Of a stretch of DNA of 64,000 bases, positions 1 through 9,372 are shown in pieces (within the stretch, counting starts at the first letter, position 1; each line of letters starts with the position of its first letter). Source of the stretch: Helicoverpa zea (lineage: Eukaryota > Arthropoda > Insecta > Lepidoptera > Noctuidae); assembly GCF_022581195.2 (NCBI RefSeq), contig NC_061462.1, positions 6,448,001 through 6,512,000 on the forward strand. The letters run 5' to 3'. The notes below the pieces were generated by a model. It was not told the DNA's origin, did no database searches, and saw only the letters and a list, made by a program, of their open reading frames with translations. The translations under genes were made by a program, and so were the position numbers.

Positions 1-1
1 G

Positions 2-1321
2 GGTGGGGTGGTGTTGTTCTTCAAAAAAGGTGACAACTGCCTATTGAAGAACTACAGACCCATCACACTTCTAAGCCATGTTTATAAGCTGTTTTCAAGG
101 GTTATCACGAACCGTCTCGAACACAGGCTTGATGACTTCCAGCCTCCCGAACAAGCCGGTTTCCGAAGAGGCTTTAGTACCATAGACCACATCCATACGC
201 TGCGGCAAGTTATACAGAAGACCGAGGAGTATAACTTGCCATTATGCTTAGCGTTTGTGGACTATGAGAAAGCCTTCGATTCGGTGGAAACATGGGCGGT
301 ACTTGAGTCACTCCAGCGATGCCATATTGACTATCGGTACATCGAGGTGTTGAAGTGTTTGTATAATAACGCCACCATGTCGGTCCGAGTACAGGAGCAT
401 AGCACGAAGCCGATTCCATTGAGAAGAGGCGTAAGACAGGGGGACGTTATCTCCCCGAAACTGTTTACCGCCGCAATGGAAGACGCCTTCAAGCTCCTGG
501 AATGGCAAGGACTTGGCATCAACATCAACGGCGAATACATCACTCACCTTCGGTTTGCCGACGACATCGTAGTCATGGCAAAGTCGATGGAGGAACTCAG
601 TATGATGCTCGAGGACCTCGACCGAGTTTCACAACGGGTGGGCCTGAAAATGAACATGGACAAGACGAAAATTATGTCAAATGTCCATGTTCAGCCCACC
701 CCAGTCTCTGTTGGAAGCTCGGTACTCGAAGTTGTTGACTCATATATCTACCTAGGACAAGTAGTCCAATTAGGTAGGTCCAACTTCGAGAAAGAGGTCA
801 ACCGCCGAATCCAACTCGGCTGGGCAGCGTTCGGGAAACTACGCAATGTCTTTTCGTCCGACATACCTCAGTGCCTCAAGACGAAAGTCTTCAACCAATG
901 TGTGTTACCAGTGATGACTTACGGCACCGAAACGTGGTCTCTCACTATGGGCCTCATCTCAAAGCTCAAAGTCGCTCAACGAGCTATGGAGAGGGCTATG
1001 CTCGGAGTTTCTCTACGTGATCGAATCCGAAACGAGGAGATCCGTAGACGAACCAAAGTCACCGATATAGCCCACCGGATTAGCAAGTTGAAGTGGCAAT
1101 GGGCAGGCCATATTGCTCGCAGAGCAGATGGCAGATGGGGCCGAAAAGTGCTGGAGTGGAGACCACGGACTAGCAAGCGCAGCGTAGGACGTCCACCAAC
1201 GAGGTGGACAGACGACCTTATAAAGGTCGCCGGAAGACGCTGGATGCAGGTCGCTTCCAACAGGTATCTGTGGAGATCAAAGGGGGAGGCCTATGTTCAG
1301 CAGTGGACGTCCTATGGCTGA
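2..1321 (+). CDS. RTE-like LINE reverse transcriptase, 3' part (cut by window edge)
   Basis: This is the C-terminal part of the polyprotein of a non-LTR retrotransposon, which copies its RNA into a nicked chromosomal target. The frame is open back to the window edge, so the usual N-terminal AP endonuclease lies outside or is lost. Visible motifs are KNYRPITLL, the first catalytic block FVDYEKAFDSV, RRGVRQGDVISPKLF, the active-site FADDIVVM at about residue 184, and the downstream YLGQVV block. The C-terminal region has the QWAGHIARR and GRPPTRWTDDL motifs of insect endonuclease-reverse transcriptases and ends at VQQWTSYG. No stop or frameshift interrupts the roughly 440 visible codons, so this copy may be fairly young. 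The stop is followed at once by a GATGATGATGATGA tail, as in RTE-clade elements that end in short simple repeats. The RTE assignment is an inference from the C-terminal motifs and the tail. Confidence 0.9.
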   Translation, partial: GGVVLFFKKGDNCLLKNYRPITLLSHVYKLFSRVITNRLEHRLDDFQPPEQAGFRRGFSTIDHIHTLRQVIQKTEEYNLPLCLAFVDYEKAFDSVETWAVLESLQRCHIDYRYIEVLKCLYNNATMSVRVQEHSTKPIPLRRGVRQGDVISPKLFTAAMEDAFKLLEWQGLGININGEYITHLRFADDIVVMAKSMEELSMMLEDLDRVSQRVGLKMNMDKTKIMSNVHVQPTPVSVGSSVLEVVDSYIYLGQVVQLGRSNFEKEVNRRIQLGWAAFGKLRNVFSSDIPQCLKTKVFNQCVLPVMTYGTETWSLTMGLISKLKVAQRAMERAMLGVSLRDRIRNEEIRRRTKVTDIAHRISKLKWQWAGHIARRADGRWGRKVLEWRPRTSKRSVGRPPTRWTDDLIKVAGRRWMQVASNRYLWRSKGEAYVQQWTSYG

Positions 1322-1336
1322 GATGATGATGATGAC
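1319..1336 (+). repeat. (GAT)n 3' tail of the LINE
   Basis: A short GATGATGATGATGAC run begins within the stop codon of the LINE reading frame. It marks the 3' end of the element, and the same type of tail is seen on the SINE copies elsewhere in the window. Confidence 0.7.
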
Positions 1337-1380
1337 TACCTATCTACCTATCTTCAATCCAGTCAACTACACAAGCCGAT

Positions 1381-1452
1381 ATCCATGGTAAGACTGACAG
1401 ACTTTCTGGCTTCTGATTAGTCGCAGCAGCTGCAGAAAATGTACAAATGACA
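1381..1452 (-). repeat. Diverged SINE relic
   Basis: This stretch resembles part of the full SINE at 62.1-62.5 kb. Shared blocks include GGTAAGACTG, ACTGGCTTCTGA-like and AATGACAGC. It is in the same orientation as that copy, so the SINE reads on the minus strand. It is diverged and partial. Confidence 0.45.
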
Positions 1453-2203
1453 GCTTTGTCAGACTCAAAGCATTTAGACATAGATTATAACTGTTTCCTG
1501 TGAAAATTACTTACGCACCATACGTAATAATTTTCCAAATTGGCTGACTAGATCCAGAGATATTCACAACGTCACAAACTTTACTTCTTTTGTTTAGATA
1601 AATGGTCACATCCACAACACAACCTTGATCAATGAATCTATGCGACTGCTAAGTGCTAATCCTAATTATACTGTCACGTGAAAGAATGCACCTGCGGGAT
1701 AAGTAGTATTTTGACTATTCTATATTGCCCACGCAGACGAAGTTGCGGGCAACAGCTAGTATTTAATAAGTATGTTTCTATAAGAGGCCTGCTACCACCC
1801 ACACAAAGTTAAATCTGATCCAGATTGAGACGACAACGTGATATTCTCTCTTAATTCACAAGTTGCAAAACTTCATGCAAGTGTCAAGAAACCTTTTAAA
1901 ACCTCTTAGCGAAGTCAGTACGTTATTCACGCTATCTGAAGAGGTATCTAGGGTTTATTAAGGCTTTAGCTAAGCTTATTATAAAAGAAAAACAGTTTAC
2001 ACCCAAAAAGACTTTAAAAGTATCTGACTTTTTATCTGATAAAAACGTCTTTGAAAGAAATAATAAATACTTTTTTTTGACAATACTTCGAGAGACTGCG
2101 TTTGTAACTTTTACCGTATAACTTTTCTCTAACGACAACTTTTAGTATGGTGAAACTTTTTTTAAATTCATGCCTGACATTTACATGAATTCTGCAATTT
2201 TTC
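1453..2203. other. Non-coding, AT-rich
   Basis: Apart from the repeat head at 1,690-1,763, I see no gene, exon or recognisable element here. Confidence 0.5.
1690..1763 (-). repeat. Head fragment of a CCCGCG-type interspersed repeat
   Basis: On the minus strand this reads CTAGCTGTTGCCCGCAACTT followed by CGTCTGCGTGGGC. This is the hairpin-like head of a repeat family that recurs at 22.7, 33.7 and 48.3 kb. The 3' part is missing. Confidence 0.5.
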
Positions 2204-2424
2204 GTCCACTGCTGAACATAGGCCACCCCCCTTACATCTCCACAGATACCTGTAATTGGAGGCGACCTGCATCCAGCGTCTTCCGGCGACCTTGATAAGG
2301 TCGTCCACCTTGTTGGTGGACGTCCTACGCTGCGCTTGCTAGTGCGTGGTCTCCACTCCAGCACTTTTCGACCCCATCGGCCATCCGCTCTGCGAGCAAT
2401 ATGGCCAGCCCATTGCCACTTCAA
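2204..2424 (-). pseudogene. RTE-like LINE fragment, truncated at both ends
   Basis: The minus strand encodes KWQWAGHIARRADGRW, then the GRPPTRW block and a VQQWT end, matching the last 75 or so residues of the LINE at the start of the window. The frame shifts just after PPTRW: the first copy has DDL where this one has TLSRSPE. Sequence identity to the first copy stops abruptly after the VQQWT block, before the tail. It is a dead fragment without a tail. Its nearness and opposite orientation to the first copy could reflect a nested insertion or local rearrangement. Confidence 0.85.
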
Positions 2425-3726
2425 TTATTAAACAATCAAGACAGAATACGTGCTCCTATTTAGTTATCGCATTATCAATCTTCTGCCAACAAGAAAATCG
2501 GACAAATATTGACAATCTTAAGCAATTATTTGCAACGCTTAAATCAAAAGGAAAAAACGTATTTTACACCATCAAATATTTGCGTCCAAAGCTGTCGAAA
2601 TTATTTCTAGTTAAATATTTTTCCGATAGGGTCAGGATTTCAATTTATTTGGTTGTTTAAATGTCATGTTTGCAGAACAATTCCTGTACGAAGTGATAAA
2701 TTGAGCCTGGTTTTGATAAAGGGAACTTATCATTAACATCATATTCCTATGCTAATTTTGTAGGTATGTACTTTCTAACTATATCTTGGACACTTATGAC
2801 CGTGCTTCGGAGGGCAGGATACACTGTAGGTCCCTGTACGTAACTGTAGTTTGACGATCCCGTAACTGAGTTATAGGTAAGAGAATGTAAAGAGAAGTTT
2901 TTTTTTCGAGTGGCCCAAAATAATGTATTCAGCTCAAGAATTCTATCTGAAAAGAAAAATTTGCAGAATACTATTACTAGGGAGCACAAAATAAAAACAA
3001 AGCCACTAGCAACATTATGGAAATATTTCGCTATAAAACCTAACCTCATTTACGAAACGCCATCATGTACGAGGTCTTCGAACTAATATAAATGCCATGA
3101 AAACGTAGGTGAGGCCAACATTTCTAGCAATACAGAATAATGTGGATCACTTTCATGAAGGCCGATATCTAAAACTTATGAAGAAACTTTATTAAATTCG
3201 TAAAATATTCTACTATCTCCTAAGGCCTGTTTCTGATATTTTATAAAATCTACGGTATGACAAGGTAATGTAGAAATGTGATTTTATTTCCATATGTTAA
3301 GTACTGAAACGTCGGTTTTGTTTTTGCTTAGCGACAGATTTGATTAAAATTAAAGATTTACTTCAAAGCAAATAAAAATACAAATTCAGTTAGCCTATTT
3401 TTTGATGTAACAAAGACAATCTCAATCCAAAACGATTTCAAAAATTGCCTCAAAATGGACATAGTATCACCGTTGCACTCGATATTTCCTATCACGTTTT
3501 CCTCTCGTTAGGGCCGGCAGTACATTCACGTAGGGCAAATTGAAAACAATTTAGCCCGCATGAGTTCACTGGCTGCTTAAGTAAGGACAATACGGGTGTT
3601 AAAGAAACGAACTGTATTCCCTTAGGAATGTAAATTAATTAGAGGGAGAACTTATAAAGAAAGCGCACCATCGGAGAACCAGCGTAATGCTTCGTCTGAG
3701 ATCCTTTTAATAAAGTATTAGTCTAA
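2425..3726. other. Non-coding, nothing recognised
   Basis: AT-rich sequence with short chance reading frames only. No splice-flanked coding segment or known repeat was recognised. Confidence 0.45.
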
Positions 3727-3875
3727 CAGCCAGTTTCATCATCAAAAGTAAAAGCCAAAGTAATGTCATAAAGTAAAAGTAACGGTCAAATTCGTTTTTT
3801 CAAGGCAAAACTAATAGACAAAATCGTGAAAAAACAAATATGATCGTTACTTGTACTTTTAATGAAGAAACTGTC
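3727..3875. mobile_element. MITE, AAAGTAAAAG palindrome family (copy 1)
   Basis: The left end CAGCCAGTTTCATCATC is inverted at the right as AATGAAGAAACTGTC. Inside are AAAGTAAAAG blocks. A second copy with longer arms lies at 49,496-49,682. A TAA lies outside the left end. It is non-coding, and its superfamily is undetermined. Confidence 0.65.
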
Positions 3876-4499
3876 TATTAGTAAGTAAGTATAATCAAGC
3901 TATACCACACCATTATAAAGTTGCTAAGTCAAAGACAATAGAAAAACCTCTTTAAACAAATTCGGTCTTTAAAATACTTCACCCACATTGCATACAAAAT
4001 AAGGTTTGATACAGACTTATTTACGTAAACAAAGGTGAAACAATTTCAGGCTATCTCTTTGCCTGTCTGTGGCATTTATCACGATGTTTATTAAGGCACT
4101 TGTTGGAACTTTATGTCTATTTCTAACTGAAAGCAAAATAAATACAGAGGAACTGAAATATTTGCGCTTTTCGTTCGTTTTTTTGTTTACTTTGAACCAC
4201 ACAGTTGAGGACAAAAATAAAAATTGAATAGAATTACGTTTTATGTAATATTTAGTGCTAACATATTCCATTCATCGTTTATTCAATGAATTTGTAATAT
4301 GGCCTTTGTCAATATAATTTTATTGGCAATAAATAATGATCTTAATTCTACGTTGACGACATTTTAACATGATGTGTTAAAATAAAAATCGAAGTCTGAA
4401 GATATGAAGGTTATTTTCAGATTTGGAAAACAATTACGCGGATCAATGTAGAACATTTGTTGGATATGGGTAATCAATCCTTTTATAATCTATTGGGGT
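3876..4499. other. Non-coding, AT-rich
   Basis: No gene or known repeat recognised. The decayed Copia element may begin within the right part of this stretch, because its 3' boundary could not be placed. Confidence 0.4.
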
Positions 4500-6300
4500 A
4501 CTTTGAGAATTATTTGTATTACGTCTCAGTTTGCTAGATGAAGGTCCAGCTTCTGAGCTATTATCAGGGGATTGATTATGTTCTTGTTTGTTGCCTATTA
4601 ACTTTGCCGATTTATCGTCGTTATCGTGCTTGTTAATTTAGGCGGGAATTTGAACAGGTATTATAGAAATACAACTCATCAAATCATCATCATCATTGGC
4701 CACAGAGCATCTTGGACAGATGATTGTGGCAGTGCTTGTCTACGCGGTTATTAGTGCCACAAGCACTTTCTTTCATCAAATCAACATCCCTCGCAATAGG
4801 GAATTGGTTATTTTCTGTATTAGGTAAATAGTTTGTAACCATTTTGGTCGTAACCAACTAATATGGCTTTAAATGACTTTTCGTCAAATTTCGAGGCTTT
4901 AGTTTTATCATGAACATGTTGAACCGAATCATCATCATTATTTTAAATGTCTTGAATGACTTATTTTCGGTTTCGTATTTTCGGTATTGATTGTGTCATG
5001 TTTCGTATGGTGTTTTATTATTGGCGAGCGCTTTTGTGGGTAGTCTATTTGTTAAATATGTATATTAATATAGCTTCATCCCAGAATATTTTATATAATT
5101 TCTAACCAATTTGTAACTAAATTTGTAACCAATGGTCGAGCCATTTCGGTTAACGTACGATTCATACGCTCCTCGACACCATTTTGTTGTGGCTATTCGA
5201 TACTGTTAAACAGTACCTAAGTAATTCCTTACAAACACAATAATAATCTTTAAATTCATTAGAAAGATATTCTCGCCCACTATCGCAATATAAATTAGTT
5301 TACTTTATGGTTAAATAAGTTTTCACTTTTAGCAACAAAATCTTGAAAACATTTCAGCACTTCTGACTTAGCATACATCAAATATATATATAACAGTGTA
5401 ATATTACACTGTAATGTATAAAATTGTCTATAAAAGTAACAAAATAGTTCTTATTATCTACAGTACATGGTTTTTACCAAGTATGCAAGGTTCAAATAAT
5501 TCATCAGCATTACCAAATTATCAAATAAAAACATTATTTTCATCAACTACATATTTGAACATAAAATTTTTCTGTTTATTTAAGTGAGTACTATGCCGTA
5601 TTATTTATACTCTTTTACACAGTCTTGGTTATTCTCTTCAACTAAATTTAAATTACTCAGAGAATTATTACTGTTTAAAAGTAATACTAAAAACATTATC
5701 GATTGATGTTCTCAGCTGTCATAAAACATTTATTATTTTTAACATAAATGTTGAAAAATTTACCGACATACCAGTCTTTTGGCATATTATAACGTACCTC
5801 CGGTGAATATAAAACGTCATCAATTGATCCTTGAATTTATGTTGTTACCTCGATTTACCCTTTACCAAACTCCAGGATTGAAACTCCTTTCCTAGCAACA
5901 CCGATCTTCAATGGTGTGGATAATTCGACGTACGAGGTTAAAACCTTTTTACATTGTCAATCTTTTAATTTTATTATTATTATTTTTTTTTTGATTTGTC
6001 AATATGATATGTCATCATGATCTGTCACACCAGAATCTAAAAGAAAATAAACAGTATTAGCTATTTTCTACATAATTAGCAGACAATTTACATTATGAAA
6101 TCATAAAAACGAAACCGCCCTGGTCATTGTTGCAGTATTCAATGTTATTGGCAGACTTTTGAAGTTCACCCATTGATTTATTTTGCTGCAGTCCCTTTAA
6201 GTAACGGCAGTCCTTTTTGAAATTATTCCGACGTCCGCAATGATCACAATACATTTTTGATATTATATGCATTGAATTTCCTGGTTGAAATTATTTTTAT
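4500..6300 (-). pseudogene. Decayed Copia-type LTR retrotransposon (gag-pol relic)
   Basis: Reading the minus strand from right to left gives Copia-type domains in canonical order with stops and frameshifts between them. A gag zinc knuckle lies near 6,200 (YCDHCGRRNNFKKDC, with its His replaced by Asn). An aspartic protease block lies near 6,020 (FLLDSGVTDH), and a VLYSPEVRYN block near 5,800. Integrase follows: YFVTFIDNF near 5,430, CDSGREYLSNEFKDYY near 5,270 and PQQNGVEERMNRTL near 5,170. After that comes a TNRLPTKAL block near 5,050 and a linker-like SSEAGPSSSKLR near 4,540. RT and RNase H were not found. The order gag-protease-integrase is that of Copia rather than Gypsy. LTRs were not located. 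A small tailed insertion sits inside at 4,687-4,772. Confidence 0.75.
4687..4772 (-). mobile_element. Short tailed retro-insertion with 11-bp TSD
   Basis: About 86 bp begins with TCATCATCATTGG on the plus strand, which is an ATGATGATGA tail on the minus strand. It is flanked by TCATCAAATCA on both sides (4,676-4,686 and 4,773-4,783). This resembles a short product of LINE target-primed insertion, placed inside the Copia relic. Confidence 0.5.
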
Positions 6301-7938
6301 TCTTCTTCTTTCGTGTCGATGACATGTCTTATAGTGAGACTACACTTTGTCAGCCCAATATGCCGCCACAGCGAGAGCTCTAATTATTTTTATTTTGAGT
6401 GTGGGTCTCATTATTATTATACAATTCATGTTCGAGTAGGCGTAGTCTTCACAGAAACCATATTGAGTTGCTCATCACCTAGCAACGCAGAAATAACACC
6501 GTCATAAGATGTGATATTTTGTTCATTGTTAATGCAATTTTAATTTACACTCTTTCACTGAATTTAAAATTTTGTTGTATTACTTTTAACTACAGAAAAC
6601 GGCCTGGGCCCATAACCTGTTGGATATGGGTGCAGGTGAGACAAAGAAAACACATGTATCCTGAACGACTGTTATATTTCGAATGTAAGAACGTACGATT
6701 AAAGTGAACATTGAATGATTGAATGTTTGACGAATGATTGAAGTAGGTATGCTTTATATAATCTTGGATATTTGTAAAGGAGGTATTATACGTACATCAT
6801 GCGTATATTCCAACAACATTAAATACGACTTGTAGTACTCTTACAAGTCCTTGTATTCTACTTAGTGAAAATGTATCCAGTTTAAGTAAGTCATTTTATA
6901 TAATCTTGTATATTTCATTTTGGATATTTTTATTCATATAAATCACAGAGCTATCTATCGTTCTATTATCGAAGGGTAAGATACTTGTTACAATACAAAT
7001 TAAATAAATAAAAGGTAGGCCGAGCAGTTGTCCCTGACAACTTTGATATGGTCTGAGATTAAAAGCCTCGTTGTCTTCTCTTAATTTATTTAGGTACAAA
7101 TGTTGAGGACAATGACAATTTATTTTGTGTATTTATTCGTCCAATTTATTAAGAATCTTGACTATTTCTGACCAAATCCATAAGTCACATGCCTAAGACA
7201 AATGCTGTTAAGTAGAGTTCTATTTGTCTAATTCGTGTAGTAGTGTATTTATACCCTATATATAACTCACACACAAGCACACACACAACGTACTTGAGTG
7301 TTCAAATGTGTACCTATAGGTTATGTCTACAAAACTAGTCATATAATAGTTTCTACTTTATGATCTAAAAACCTGTAATAGCTTTAAATATCGCATAGCT
7401 GCAATAATCCGTTCCGAAAGATTTAAATTACACTTCGTATAAAAACTGGGAATGAATAGAGCAAGTTTGGAGGTGCTATAAAATAGTTCCATTGTTTTAA
7501 TTTTAATTTATTGCACTGACGTTGCTCAAAATGAAATGAGTTTGTTACAAACTTTTTCATTCGCTATGACATTATTTTGAGCGAGATATATAGAAAATAT
7601 TCATGGAAATGGCAGAGTGTTCTAATAATGGATAGTGGTGTAAATAATGCACATTCAAATAAGGAAGTATTTTCTTGCGGTTTCTAATATGTAGCTGTTG
7701 TTAGGTACCTAAGTACGTAAGTAGGTGGGATCCTTAGTATACCTTATTATCATTTACAATATTACACAAAAGACACTCTAGTTTGGTAAGTTTAATACAG
7801 ATTTACATGTATACAGATTTACCTAATGATAATTTAATAATGAACCAAGCCACCACACGCTACCAATAATCTAAAATTAATTCAGTTCTGCACTAAAATT
7901 TACAGTACATTTCTAGACTGACGTAATTAATAATTCTC
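6301..7938. other. Non-coding, AT-rich, CA-rich patch
   Basis: No gene was recognised. There is a short CACACA-rich stretch near 7,268-7,290. Small open frames on both strands have no visible family features. Confidence 0.4.
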
Positions 7939-8035
7939 ATTCGGCAAGTATCGTACCGCAAATCCAAATCGCGTTAGTACATACATACATTCCGATAATA
8001 TCGAAATGAATACCATACATTGTGTAAGTATACTA
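7939..8035 (+). repeat. 97-bp direct repeat, left copy (long TSD)
   Basis: This segment, from ATTCGGCAAGTATCG to GTAAGTATACTA, recurs without visible difference at 8,224-8,320 and flanks a SINE fragment. It is best explained as an unusually long target-site duplication. Confidence 0.8.
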
Positions 8036-8223
8036 CGTTAAACTGTAGGTCCCGGCTGTCATTGAACATCCTTGGCAGTCGTAAGGGGTATCGGGTTGCC
8101 CGGGTAACTGGGTTGAGGAGGTCAGATAGGCAGTTGCTTCTTGTAAAGCACTGGTACTCAGCTGAATCCGGTTAGACTGGAAGCCGACCCCAACATGATT
8201 GGGAAAAGGCTCGGAGGATGATG
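8036..8223 (+). mobile_element. SINE copy, 5'-truncated and internally deleted
   Basis: The sequence matches the 3' two-thirds of the full SINE at 62,120-62,503 (opposite orientation). It runs from GTTAAACTGTAGGTCCCGG to GGCTCGGAGGATGATG. About 45 bases after GGCAGTCGT are missing compared with the full copy. The tRNA-like head is absent, as expected for a 5'-truncated target-primed insertion. Perfect 97-bp direct repeats flank it. Confidence 0.85.
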
Positions 8224-8320
8224 ATTCGGCAAGTATCGTACCGCAAATCCAAATCGCGTTAGTACATACATACATTCCGATAATATCGAAATGAATACCA
8301 TACATTGTGTAAGTATACTA
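8224..8320 (+). repeat. 97-bp direct repeat, right copy (long TSD)
   Basis: Second copy of the flanking repeat. It directly abuts the GATGATG tail of the SINE. Sequence resemblance ends after TATACTA on both sides. Confidence 0.8.
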
Positions 8321-8698
8321 TAGAAAAATATCTTCTAACAAACTCGGGGAGTCGTTTACACCTTATTGAACAATTTATTTTATGTACTAAACGTTTATGG
8401 GTTCAATAGGGACCTCTAATAGCACCATTTATGTGATAAACATTATCCTAGGGTTAAACTAACATTACCGGTCTGTTTTGAATGTAAAGTACGGTAGGTA
8501 CACGATTTATTGGTAAAATAATAAATATAATAAATATTCTGCAATAGATTTTATTGTTAGTAAAGTAAAAGGTACCTATCTCGTCAAATTTAGAATAAAA
8601 AATTATACCAAAAATAGGAGCTTGATTGATAGTAAGTACACATATTTACCTACGTACAATGTTATAAAATTATTACGAAGGTATTTACTTTTATTTCG
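8321..8698. other. Downstream region of the secreted-protein gene
   Basis: AT-rich and non-coding. On the minus strand an AATAAA lies a few bases beyond the stop codon at 8,699 and could serve as its polyadenylation signal. Confidence 0.4.
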
Positions 8699-9285
8699 TT
8701 ATGTTCTACCTACCAACATAAATCTGGTTTGTCTAGGCTTGTAATTTTGTCTATCATCCTGATGCGTCTGATTGCCATCTGTCCTGTTTGACACTCTATT
8801 CGAAATAAATTCGATCACATTAACAGGTTTCCGAGTCGTTACTTGTTTCTTTGAAGTGGAAAACATTTTTGAATTAATACCTGTTTTGTTTGTCTTAAGA
8901 TCTGTGTAGTTTACTGGCATTTCATTTTCTGTCAGCACATCATCACTTAAGACTTCATTATTTAAGAAATAATCATCGTTTTGTTTTTCTAAAGAATCTG
9001 CTTGAGTTGTGGAAATCGTTCTATCTTTTTTTTCTGTTCGGAGATCGTTGGAAACCTTTCGTTTTACCAAATCAGTAGTATCAAACGTGTTCACTAAGTC
9101 ATCTTCTGGGTGATAAGGGTTCTTATAGCCCGAACGTCTCGCTACATCTCTTTCAATGAGTTGTTGCGCAAAGTTTTTTATCGTGTTTGAACTCAGTACC
9201 CCTTCGAAAAGTTTCATGATGTCATCTGTGTCTATTACAATTTTCATCTTCTTACCGTTTGAACCCAAAATACTGAGGATGCCCA
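8699..9285 (-). CDS. Putative secreted protein, exon 2 (unrecognised)
   Basis: This is the main coding exon of a predicted two-exon gene encoding 203 residues. A TTTCAG acceptor precedes it, and the phase fits a first exon ending at 9,348. After the predicted signal peptide the chain is hydrophilic. It starts KKMKIVIDTDDIMKLFEGV, continues with a helix-like NFAQQLIERDVARRSGY, and then has a long Asp/Lys/Thr/Asn-rich, low-complexity stretch with NYT, NKT, NRT and NQT possible N-glycosylation sites. There are no cysteines in the mature part that I can see, and no recognised domain. An AATAAA follows the TAA stop almost immediately. I do not recognise the family. It is probably a fast-evolving extracellular protein. 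That it is a gene rests on the signal peptide created exactly by splicing and on the long open frame in AT-rich DNA. Confidence 0.5.
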
Positions 9286-9347
9286 CTGAAATTTTCAATA
9301 TGATTTAATTAAGTTTAAATTAATTAATTCATGTTTTTTATACTTAC

Positions 9348-9372
9348 ATACGAAAGACAAAATAATCTGCAT
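9348..9372 (-). CDS. Putative secreted protein, exon 1 (start and signal peptide)
   Basis: A 25-base coding exon begins at an ATG and ends at a strong GTAAGT donor. Joined to exon 2 (62-base intron), it gives the N-terminus MQIILSFVLGILSILGSNG, a textbook signal peptide with a hydrophobic core and a small-residue cleavage region. The intron is at the short end for a moth gene but has a good donor and acceptor. The unspliced frame of exon 2 also has an upstream ATG (9,298), but that start would lack the signal sequence. Confidence 0.5.
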
